NCBI RefSeq assembly: GCF_001692445.1
Contig: NZ_MAQA01000010.1
Span: 1 to 64,000, forward strand
Origin: Oerskovia enterophila
GTDB lineage: Bacteria > Actinomycetota > Actinomycetes > Actinomycetales > Cellulomonadaceae
Direction: 5' to 3'
Length of the DNA: 64,000 nucleotides
Below are positions 7,912-15,039 of this stretch, piece by piece (positions within the stretch are counted from its first letter, which is position 1; each line of letters starts with the position of its first letter). Under the pieces are notes generated by a model. It was not told the origin of the DNA. It saw only the letters and a list, made by a program, of their open reading frames with translations, and made no database searches. A program made the position numbers and the translations under genes.

Positions 7912-9039
7912 ATGAGGGAGTTCACCGCACAGGACTTCGCCGCGCGCATCGACCGCGCGGCTGCCCAGGCCCGCGACGCCGGCCTCGCCGGGGTGCTCGT
8001 CACCCCCGGCCCGGACATGACGTACTTCACGGGGTACACGCCCACGGCCATGACCGAGCGCATCACGCTGCTCGTGGTGCCGGCCGAGGGCGAGGCGTCG
8101 ATCGTGGTGCCCGTCCTGGAACGGCCGGACCTGGACCGCGCGGCCGGCGCCGCAGCCTTGCACGTCACAGCCTGGACGGACGGCGTCGACGAGTACGCGG
8201 TCACGGCCGGCCTGCTCGACACCGCGGGGCGGTACGCGATCTCCGACTCGGCGTGGGCCATGCACCTGCTGGGTCTCCAGCGCACGCTGCCGGGCTCGTC
8301 GTACTCCGCGATGACGCAAGCCCTGCCCATGCTGCGCGCGGTCAAGGGGCCCGACGAGATCGAGCGCCTCGCGGCCGCGGGCGCGGCCAACGACGCGACG
8401 TTCGCGGACATCGTCGAGATCCGGTTCAGCGGACGCCGAGAGCTCGACGTCGCCGCGGACCTCGCGGGCTTCCTGCGCGACCACGGGCACTCGCAGGTCG
8501 ACTTCACGGTCGTCGGCTCGGGGCCCAACGGCGCCAACCCGCACCACGAGGCGGGCGACCGGGTCATCCAGGAGGGCGACATGGTCGTGCTCGACTTCGG
8601 CGGCCTCAAGGACGGCTACGGCTCGGACATGACGCGCATGGTGCACGTCGGGGGCGACGTCACCGACCAGCAGCGCGAGGTCTTCGAGGTCGTCCGGGCC
8701 GCGCAGCAGGCCGGCGTCGAGGCCGTCCGCCCGGGGGCGACGTGCCAGGACGTCGACCGGGCCGCCCGAGCCGTCATCACCGAGGCCGGGTACGGCGAGC
8801 AGTTCATCCACCGCACGGGCCACGGGATCGGTCTGACGACGCACGAGCCGCCGTACATGATCGAGGGCGAGGAGCAGCCGATCGTCTCCGGCATGTGCTT
8901 CTCGGTCGAGCCCGGGATCTACCTCCCGGGGAACTTCGGGGTGCGCATCGAGGACATCGTGGTCGCGTTCCCGGACGACGTGCCCGACGGCGCCCGCCGC
9001 CTCAACAACGCACCGCACGAGCTGCACGTGGTCGAGTAG
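7912..9039 (+). CDS. M24 family metallopeptidase (Xaa-Pro aminopeptidase-like)
   Basis: A 375-residue pita-bread peptidase. The N-terminal creatinase-like domain (1-150) precedes the catalytic domain, whose five metal ligands are visible: D228 (DFGG), D239 (GSDMTR), H304 (HRTGHGIG), E333 (SVEPGIY) and E347 (RIEDIV). It is expected to cleave dipeptides or peptides with proline in the second position in the cytoplasm. The creatinase-like N-domain leaves room for other amide substrates. Start ATG 7912 is six bases after CAGGCT, close to the leaderless pattern seen elsewhere. It converges with the MFS gene, 13 bases apart. Confidence 0.9.
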   Translation: MREFTAQDFAARIDRAAAQARDAGLAGVLVTPGPDMTYFTGYTPTAMTERITLLVVPAEGEASIVVPVLERPDLDRAAGAAALHVTAWTDGVDEYAVTAGLLDTAGRYAISDSAWAMHLLGLQRTLPGSSYSAMTQALPMLRAVKGPDEIERLAAAGAANDATFADIVEIRFSGRRELDVAADLAGFLRDHGHSQVDFTVVGSGPNGANPHHEAGDRVIQEGDMVVLDFGGLKDGYGSDMTRMVHVGGDVTDQQREVFEVVRAAQQAGVEAVRPGATCQDVDRAARAVITEAGYGEQFIHRTGHGIGLTTHEPPYMIEGEEQPIVSGMCFSVEPGIYLPGNFGVRIEDIVVAFPDDVPDGARRLNNAPHELHVVE

Positions 9040-9052
9040 GCCGGACTGCGTC

Positions 9053-10441
9053 TCAGGTGGCCGGAGCGTCGGCGACGCCCGCGGCCACGACCTGCTCGTT
9101 GCGGATGCCTACCCAGCTCACGAGACCGCCCGCGACGAGCAGCGCGGCCGTGACGATCAGTGCCCGGTGGAACCCGGCGACGTCGAGCACGGGACCGATC
9201 ACTATCCCCGCGCACGCGATGACCACGAGGCCCGCGATGCGCGACACCGCGTTGTTGACGGCTGAGCCGATGCCCGCGTCCGCCGCAGGGATGGAGCCGA
9301 GGATCGCGGCTGTCAGGGGCGCCACCGTGATCGCGAGCCCCAGGCCGAACAGCAGGATCCCGGGGAGGAGCTGCGTGAAGTAGCGCGCCTCGGCGGTCGT
9401 CGTGAGCATGAGCAGGTAACCGCAGCCCGCGATCAGCGGGCCCACGGTCATGAACAGACGCGGCCCGTACCGGCCCGCGAGCGCCCCGAAGCGCGAGGAC
9501 AGGAACAGCATGAGGAGCGTCACGGGCAGCAGGGCCAGGCCCGCGAGGGTCGCGCTGTACCCGGCTACCTGCTGGACGAACAGGGTCACGGCGAACCCGC
9601 CGAACGCGAGCGCCCCGTAGATCGCGGCCGTCGCGACGTTGCCCGCCGCGAAGTTGCGCACCGAGAACAAGGACAACGGGAGCATGGGGTCGGGGGCGCG
9701 TCGCTCCCAGCCGAGGAATGCCACGAGCGCCGCGATCCCGACGACGAGCGGCACCCACACGACGGGGCTGGCCCACCCGAACCGCCCGTGCTCGATGAGC
9801 GCGAAGACGGGCCCGGCGAGCCCGACGGCCGCGAGCACCGCGCCGCGCACGTCGATCCGCCGCCCGGTCGCGGTGTCTCCCTCCTCCAGTCCGCGCAGGA
9901 TCCACAGGGTCACGGCCACGGGCAGCAGGTTGATGCCGAACACCCAGCGCCACGAGAGCGTGTCGACGAGCACACCTCCGAGCAGCGGGCCCGCGATCAT
10001 CGCCGTGCCCGTCCAGGCCGTCCAGGTCCCGATCGCCTTGGCCTGCGCCGCGCCGCTGAACGTCGAGATGATCATCGCGAGCGAGCTCGGCACGAGCAGC
10101 GCGCCCGCGACGCCCTGGAGCCCGCGCGCGATCACGAGGACGACTCCGGTGGGCGCGAGCGCGCACAGCACCGAGGTCACCGCGAACCCGACGAGCCCCC
10201 ACCACATGACGCGGCGGCGCCCGTGGACGTCGGACAGGGAGCCGGCCACGAGGATGAGGGAGCCGAGCGTGATGAGGTACGCGTCGACGACCCACTGCTG
10301 GAGGGCGAGCCCTCCGAGCGCTCCCCCGGCCAGCTCGTCCGCGATCGCGGGCAGCGCGACGTTGACCACCGTCCCGTCGAGGAAGGACACGAACGAGGCG
10401 AGGATCGCGACGAGCAGCACGCGGCGTTGAGCGGGCGTCAC
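9053..10441 (-). CDS. MFS drug exporter, DHA2 (EmrB/QacA) type
   Basis: A 462-residue, 14-helix-type major facilitator. The first helix carries FLDGTVVNVALPAI, matching DHA2 motif D1, followed by a G-x-L-x-D-x-x-G-R-R-R loop (GSLSDVHGRRRVM) and an ARGLQGVAGA motif. It is expected to export hydrophobic drugs using the proton gradient. The start is a GTG (10441) that overlaps the stop of the upstream flavin-split-barrel gene as GTGA (10438-10441), so translation is coupled. The pairing suggests a detoxification operon, though the substrate is unknown. Confidence 0.88.
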   Translation of the reverse strand: MTPAQRRVLLVAILASFVSFLDGTVVNVALPAIADELAGGALGGLALQQWVVDAYLITLGSLILVAGSLSDVHGRRRVMWWGLVGFAVTSVLCALAPTGVVLVIARGLQGVAGALLVPSSLAMIISTFSGAAQAKAIGTWTAWTGTAMIAGPLLGGVLVDTLSWRWVFGINLLPVAVTLWILRGLEEGDTATGRRIDVRGAVLAAVGLAGPVFALIEHGRFGWASPVVWVPLVVGIAALVAFLGWERRAPDPMLPLSLFSVRNFAAGNVATAAIYGALAFGGFAVTLFVQQVAGYSATLAGLALLPVTLLMLFLSSRFGALAGRYGPRLFMTVGPLIAGCGYLLMLTTTAEARYFTQLLPGILLFGLGLAITVAPLTAAILGSIPAADAGIGSAVNNAVSRIAGLVVIACAGIVIGPVLDVAGFHRALIVTAALLVAGGLVSWVGIRNEQVVAAGVADAPAT

Positions 10442-11040
10442 GCCTCCACGCTAGCCCCGCCGTCGAACCTCCACCGGGTCGCGGTGTAGTCCTCGCCGCG
10501 CCCGTACGCGTGGACGGTGACGGGGCGCACCTGGAAGACGAAGGCCTCCCCGGCAGCACGCTCGTCGGAGGGCGTGCCCTCCGAGGGCGCCTCGCTGTCC
10601 CAGAACGCCCCGTCACGCACCTCGAAACGCCAGTCATACTTGCACGCCCAGCGGTCGGCCAGGCGTCGGAGCACATGGTCCTCCGTGAGGCGCTGAGCGG
10701 CTCCGGCGAGCACGACGTCGAGTCCCTGGCCCATGAGGTTGGTCCCGGTGGTCAGCACGCACCAGGGGTTCTCCTCGAGGTTGCGCGCCTTGCGCTCGGT
10801 GCGGCCCGTGCAGAAGTGGAGCGCACCGTCGGCCCAGACGGTGATGAGCGGCGTGACGTGGGGGCGCCCGTCGGGGCGGACCGTGGACAGCCAGAAGATC
10901 TCGGCGGTCTGGAGCACGGTCAGGGCGTCCGCCCAGGAGATGGGGGCTGCGCCGGGGGACGAGAAGTCGGTCATCAGCTCTCCGACGGGACCGTCGTCGG
11001 ATGTCGTAGCGGGGGCGGGCTGGGCAGGTTCTCCGGCCAT
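10438..11040 (-). CDS. Pyridoxamine 5'-phosphate oxidase family (split-barrel) protein
   Basis: A 200-residue split-barrel flavoprotein-type protein: LQTAEIFWLSTVRPDGRPHVTPL, then GALHFCTGRTERKARNLEENPWCVLTTG, the pattern of F420- or FMN-dependent PNPOx-like enzymes. It may reduce a small molecule or bind heme/flavin; true PdxH activity is unlikely because the C-terminal PdxH signature is absent. ATG 11040 is chosen for its GGAGG about five bases upstream; the frame is open further to 11115 without a ribosome site. It is the first gene of the coupled pair with the MFS pump. Confidence 0.8.
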   Translation of the reverse strand: MAGEPAQPAPATTSDDGPVGELMTDFSSPGAAPISWADALTVLQTAEIFWLSTVRPDGRPHVTPLITVWADGALHFCTGRTERKARNLEENPWCVLTTGTNLMGQGLDVVLAGAAQRLTEDHVLRRLADRWACKYDWRFEVRDGAFWDSEAPSEGTPSDERAAGEAFVFQVRPVTVHAYGRGEDYTATRWRFDGGASVEA

Positions 11041-11130
11041 GGGAGGTCCTCCGTCTCTCGGGTGGCTCCGTCGCCACACCGTCCTCCTTCGACCGGCGCG
11101 GGGCCCCGAACTCATCGGCGGCGCGGGGTC

Positions 11131-12312
11131 TCACGCGTTGGCGGCGACGGACGTCCCGGGGCCGCGGCGACGAACCGTCACGCCAGTCTCGCTCGACGGG
11201 GCACCGGCGCCGCTCACCACGATCGCCGTGTCGTGCTCGTCCGGGACTGCCGTGGCTCGTCCATCACCGTCGGCCCCCTCCACCACGAACCGTCCGTCGG
11301 CGAGCAGGTCGAGGTCCGCCTGCGCCGCCTGCCCCTCGCTCGTGAGGTAGTCGCCCAGGAAGATCGAGCTCACGATCTCCAGCGCGAGCGGCTGGAGCGA
11401 GCGCAGGTGCACCTCGCGGCCGGCCGCGAGCCGGAGCTCGGCAGCGGGGCACACGAACCGCAGCATCGCGAGGATGCGCAGGCACCGCTGGGGCGTGAGG
11501 TCCCAGGTTCCCGCGAGCGGGGTGCCCTCGAACGGCACGAGGAAGTTGACCGGGACGGAGTCCGCGCCGAGGGCGCGCAGCGCGAGGGCCACGTCGACCA
11601 GGTCCTCGTCGCTCTCGCCCATGCCCGCGATGAGCCCCGAGCAGGGCGAGAGCCCCGCTCCCCGCGCCCGCTCGACGGTCTCGACGCGGTCCGCGTACTC
11701 GTGCGTCGTGCAGATGTCGGCGTACGTCGCCTCGGACGTGTTGAGGTTGTGGTTGTAGGCGTCGGCTCCCGCCGCGGCCAACCGCTCGGCCTGCCCGTCG
11801 CGCAGCAGCCCGAGGCACGCGCAGACCTCGACGTCGGGGTGCTCGCTCTTGATGCCGTCGACCATCGCGGTCACGCGTGTCACGTCGCGTTCGCTCGGCC
11901 CGCGTCCGCTCGCGACGAGGCAGACGCGACGCGCTCCGCCCGCGATCCCTGCCCGGGCCGCCGCGACCGCGTCCTCGGTGCTCAGCCACGAGTACTTCAG
12001 GACCTGGGCCGTCGAGCCGAGGCGCTGCGAGCAGTACGTGCAGTCCTCGGGGCACAGCCCCGACTTCAGGTTGACCAGGTAGTTGAGGCGCACGCGTCGG
12101 CCGAACCGGTGACGACGGACCCGACCGGCGGCGGCCACGAGGTCGAGCAGGTCGTCGTCGGTCGTCCGCAGGACCGCGAGCGCCTGGGCGCGGGTCGGTG
12201 ACTCGTCGCGCAGGCCCTGCGCGACGAGCACGTCGAACAGTGCGCGGGCATCGTGAGGATCGTCGTGGTCCGGCGCGAGGCGGTCGGTGTGGAGAGCGGG
12301 GAGCGGGTTCAC
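11131..12312 (-). CDS. bioB: Biotin synthase
   Basis: A 393-residue radical-SAM enzyme that inserts sulfur into dethiobiotin. The [4Fe-4S] cluster motif CxxxCxxC is C87-C91-C94 ([17 protein letters not shown]), and [17 protein letters not shown] and [14 protein letters not shown] are classic BioB blocks. The C-terminus extends about 40 residues past the usual end. The start is taken as GTG 12312 with AAGGA about 12 bases upstream; the frame is open to 12489 but that part overlaps the TetR promoter. No bioA, bioD or bioF lies nearby. It is divergent from the TetR gene at 12488. Confidence 0.93.
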   Translation of the reverse strand: MNPLPALHTDRLAPDHDDPHDARALFDVLVAQGLRDESPTRAQALAVLRTTDDDLLDLVAAAGRVRRHRFGRRVRLNYLVNLKSGLCPEDCTYCSQRLGSTAQVLKYSWLSTEDAVAAARAGIAGGARRVCLVASGRGPSERDVTRVTAMVDGIKSEHPDVEVCACLGLLRDGQAERLAAAGADAYNHNLNTSEATYADICTTHEYADRVETVERARGAGLSPCSGLIAGMGESDEDLVDVALALRALGADSVPVNFLVPFEGTPLAGTWDLTPQRCLRILAMLRFVCPAAELRLAAGREVHLRSLQPLALEIVSSIFLGDYLTSEGQAAQADLDLLADGRFVVEGADGDGRATAVPDEHDTAIVVSGAGAPSSETGVTVRRRGPGTSVAANA

Positions 12313-12452
12313 GACCCACGATCCTTCTCGCCTGGGCTCTCCTTCTCCCCGGCCGACCTCCACAAGGCGACCGACCGCACGTTGGGCGGGACCGCAGCGG
12401 GTGGTGGGCTTCCTCCAAGAACCCGGCCCATGGGTTGGCGCCGACACAGCTC

Positions 12453-12484
12453 TCGACACCATACCTAGAGGTAGGTATGGTGTC
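12453..12484 (+). promoter_or_regulatory. TetR promoter with 12-bp inverted-repeat operator
   Basis: A promoter TCGACA (12453-12458), 17-base spacer, TATGGT (12476-12481) ends six bases before the ATG at 12488. Over it lies a perfect inverted repeat: GACACCATACCT (12455-12466) and AGGTATGGTGTC (12473-12484), six bases apart. A repressor bound here would cover both hexamers, so autorepression by the TetR protein is likely. Confidence 0.8.
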
Positions 12485-12487
12485 GGC

Positions 12488-13075
12488 ATGAGCGATCCCG
12501 ACCTTCCCCGCCGCGAACGCCTGGTCCGCGCAGCACGCGACCTCTACTGGGCCCAGGGGGTCGAGGGCACGAGCCCCCGCCAGGTCCTGGAGGTGAGCGG
12601 CGTGGGGCAGGGCAGCCTCTACCACCACTTCCCCACCAAGCACGACCTCTCGCTCGCCGCGATCAGCGCGACGACGCAGGAGGCGCTGGCCTCGGTCGAG
12701 GGGGACCTCACCGACACCGACCGCCCGCCCGTGGAACGGCTCGTGGCCTATCTCGAACGGCCGCGACCGGCGCTCGCCGGGTGCAAGGTGGGGCGTCTGA
12801 CGAGCGACCGGTCGGTCATGGCGGACGAGGAGCTGCGCTCGCCCGTCCACGCCTACTTCGCGGGGCTGGTCGCGCGGGTCCAGGAGGTCTTCGAGGAGAC
12901 CGGCCTGCCCGACGACGTCGCTCACGACCGCGCGTACGCGGCGGTCGCGATCGTCCAGGGCGGGTACGTGCTCGCGCGCGCCCTCGACGACCCGGCGGCC
13001 CTGACCGCAGCGGTCGAGGGATTCGTGACGATGCTCGAACCGGCGTTCGAGACCGGCACCGCGGTGACCCGATGA
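12488..13075 (+). CDS. TetR/AcrR family regulator (LmrA/YxaF-like)
   Basis: A 195-residue regulator. The N-terminal helix-turn-helix (residues about 10-55: [22 protein letters not shown] and [16 protein letters not shown]) is followed by a ligand domain with a cysteine in [14 protein letters not shown], recalling the LmrA/YxaF branch. The ATG is only four bases past an inverted-repeat operator and six bases past a -10 element, so the mRNA is probably leaderless. It shares an ATGA overlap with the next gene and heads a three-gene operon. It may also affect bioB 140 bases away, but its operator does not look like the actinobacterial BioQ site. Confidence 0.88.
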   Translation: MSDPDLPRRERLVRAARDLYWAQGVEGTSPRQVLEVSGVGQGSLYHHFPTKHDLSLAAISATTQEALASVEGDLTDTDRPPVERLVAYLERPRPALAGCKVGRLTSDRSVMADEELRSPVHAYFAGLVARVQEVFEETGLPDDVAHDRAYAAVAIVQGGYVLARALDDPAALTAAVEGFVTMLEPAFETGTAVTR

Positions 13076-13830
13076 GCGACCGGTCGCAGGACCTCGCAGG
13101 AGCGGGACCCAGCCAGGCCCGGACGGCCGGTCGGACCGAGGTCCCCGGGGGCGCGGGCGGCAGCACCGAACCCGCGCCTGCGACCTTCCGCGAGCGACTG
13201 CGCGCCCTGCCGACGTTCGGCCCCGGGCTGCCGACGCTCGACCCGGCCACGGCGCCGCCGGACCCCACGACGCTGTTCCTGGAGTGGATCGGGCAGGCGG
13301 TCGACGCCGGGGTGCCGCTCCCCCACGCCATGACGTTGTCCACCGCGGGGGCCTCGGGTCAGGTGACGGCGCGCACCGTGATCCTCAAGGACGTCGACAC
13401 GTCGGGATGGTGGTTCGCGACCAGCTCGTCGAGCCCCAAGGGCCACGACCTCGCGGAGAACCCGAACGCCGCCCTCACGTTCCTGTGGCCCGCGCTCGGG
13501 CGTCAGGTCAGGATCGTCGGGCCCGCGCTCCCGGCCGACGCCTCGACGAGCGCGGCGGACTTCCTCGCCCGCTCGGACGGTTCGCGTGCCGCAGCCCTCG
13601 TGGGCCACCAGAGCGAGGACCTCACGTCGCGGCAGGAGTACTGGGACGCCTTCGCGGGCACGCTCGCGGCGGTGCAGGAGGACCCTACGGTCCTCGCACC
13701 CGCCTGGACCGCGTACGCGCTGGCACCCACGGCGGTCGAGTTCTGGCAGGCATCGGACGACCGCGGACAGACCCGGCTGCGCTACCGCGCTGCCGGACAC
13801 CACTGGGAGAAGGGGCTGCTCTGGCCATGA
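13072..13830 (+). CDS. Pyridoxamine 5'-phosphate oxidase family protein (PdxH-like)
   Basis: A 252-residue protein with an Ala/Pro-rich N-terminal extension (about 45 residues). A PNPOx core follows (PHAMTLSTAG, ARTVILKDVDTSGWWFATSSSSPKGHDLAENPNAALTFLW) and the C-terminal dimerisation part ends TRLRYRAAGHHWEKGLLWP. It resembles PdxH more than the 10438 protein does, with RTV.LK and SxKGxxL at the FMN site, yet the exact PdxH C-terminal signature is not certain. It could oxidise PNP/PMP or a related substrate. Start ATG 13072 overlaps the TetR stop (ATGA), and its stop overlaps the next start in the same way. Confidence 0.8.
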   Translation: MSDRSQDLAGAGPSQARTAGRTEVPGGAGGSTEPAPATFRERLRALPTFGPGLPTLDPATAPPDPTTLFLEWIGQAVDAGVPLPHAMTLSTAGASGQVTARTVILKDVDTSGWWFATSSSSPKGHDLAENPNAALTFLWPALGRQVRIVGPALPADASTSAADFLARSDGSRAAALVGHQSEDLTSRQEYWDAFAGTLAAVQEDPTVLAPAWTAYALAPTAVEFWQASDDRGQTRLRYRAAGHHWEKGLLWP

Positions 13831-14693
13831 CAGGGACCACGCAGGACACGACTGCACCGCACGCCGTCGACCCGGCCCGCACGGGCCCGCTCGACGCCCC
13901 ACCGGCAACGGGTCGCGAGGACCTCCCGGCCGTCCGGCGTGACGCGGCGACCGCGCTGCGCGCGCTCATCGAGGCCGCCCAGGACCTCGACGACGACTCG
14001 CTCGGGTCCCCGAGCTCCCTCGACGGGTGGACGGTCGGGCACGTGCTGTCGCACGTGGCGATGGTCGGCGAGGCGCTCGCCCGGCAGGCCGAGCTCGCCG
14101 CCCAGGGCGAGACCGCCGAGGTCTACGAGGGCGGGGCCGAGGGGCGCGCGGCGGGCATCGAGGCCGGCGCGCACCGCACCCGGGACGAGCACGTCGCCGC
14201 GCTCACCGCGGCGGGCACGAGGCTCGAGGCCGCGTGGTCCCTCACGGACAGCACGGGGTGGGACGCCCCGGTGACCTACCGCGAGGGGACCGTCGCCGAC
14301 GTCCTCGACTGCTGGTGGCGCGAGGTCCGCATCCACGCGACCGACCTCGGCGAGGTCAGCGCCGCCCAGCGCCTCACGCCGTCACAGACATGGGGGCTCG
14401 CGTTCACGGACCACCTGCTCGACTTCCTGAGCCCGCGCCTACCCGGCCCGGTGGTCACGGTGCGCCACGAGGACGGGGCGCGCTCCGTCGTCGGGCCAGA
14501 AGGGGTATGGCCCGCCGTCGAGAACACGAGCACCGACGACGGCCTCACGACCGTGGCCGGCAGCGCGGCGGACGTCGCCGCGTGGCTCGCGGGGCGCGCG
14601 ACGGCCACCGACCCGACGGCGCACCGCCACGGCGAGACCGTCGACCTTCCGACACTCGGTCCGTGGCCGTCGGGCGTCCCCGTCCGGCGCTAG
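13827..14693 (+). CDS. Maleylpyruvate isomerase / DinB-like metal-binding protein
   Basis: A 288-residue protein with the mycothiol-dependent maleylpyruvate isomerase (DinB-type) four-helix N-terminal domain. LDGWTVGHVLSHVAMVGEAL supplies the first metal histidine region, EVRIHATDLG the C-terminal one, and an SCP2-like tail ends the protein. Actinobacterial members use mycothiol for isomerisation or detoxification. The aromatic-catabolism partners that would support true maleylpyruvate isomerase are absent, so a thiol-transfer role is as likely. It is the third gene of the ATGA-coupled operon under the TetR regulator and converges on nirD seven bases away. Confidence 0.78.
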   Translation: MTGTTQDTTAPHAVDPARTGPLDAPPATGREDLPAVRRDAATALRALIEAAQDLDDDSLGSPSSLDGWTVGHVLSHVAMVGEALARQAELAAQGETAEVYEGGAEGRAAGIEAGAHRTRDEHVAALTAAGTRLEAAWSLTDSTGWDAPVTYREGTVADVLDCWWREVRIHATDLGEVSAAQRLTPSQTWGLAFTDHLLDFLSPRLPGPVVTVRHEDGARSVVGPEGVWPAVENTSTDDGLTTVAGSAADVAAWLAGRATATDPTAHRHGETVDLPTLGPWPSGVPVRR

Positions 14694-14700
14694 GCGCGGC

Positions 14701-15039
14701 TCACACCCGGACCAGGACCGTCCCGTCCTCGACCGCGACCTCGAAGGTCCGCAGCGCCTCGGGCTCCTTGCCGCTCGGGTCGAGGCACTCGCCCGTCGTC
14801 AGGTCCCACACCTGCTTGTACATGGGGGACGTGATGGTCGGTGTCTCGCCCACCGAGCCCACGATCCCGCGCGAGAGCACGTTCGCCCCCGAGTACGGGT
14901 CACGCTGCTGGACCGCGAGCACGCGGTCGTCGGCCAGGCGGTAGACCGCGACCTGGGTCCCCTCGACGAGCGCAGCGACACCGCGCTCGGGGACGAGCCG
15001 CTCGAAGGGGCAGACCGTGGTCCATGCCGTCGCGCTCAC
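14701..15039 (-). CDS. nirD: Nitrite reductase (NADH) small subunit
   Basis: A 112-residue Rieske-fold protein lacking the CxH and CxxH cluster ligands, as is normal for NirD. Features are a WTTVCPFERL opening, SRGIVGSVGETPTITSPMYKQVWDL and a final TFEVAVEDGTVLVRV. It pairs with NirB for NADH-dependent reduction of nitrite to ammonium in nitrogen assimilation or detoxification. The start is GTG 15039, which overlaps the nirB stop as GTGA (15036-15039), so the two are translated together. Confidence 0.92.
   Translation of the reverse strand: MSATAWTTVCPFERLVPERGVAALVEGTQVAVYRLADDRVLAVQQRDPYSGANVLSRGIVGSVGETPTITSPMYKQVWDLTTGECLDPSGKEPEALRTFEVAVEDGTVLVRV

Noticed and set aside
7912-9039. Creatinase
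   Set aside because: The N-domain is creatinase-like, but no creatine-pathway neighbours exist and all peptidase metal ligands are present, so a general M24 peptidase is safer.
12488-13075. TetR regulator as BioQ, the biotin repressor
   Set aside because: It is divergent from bioB, but its operator is a 12-bp repeat unlike the known TGAAC-type BioQ site and lies about 140 bases from bioB; the co-operonic genes are not biotin genes.
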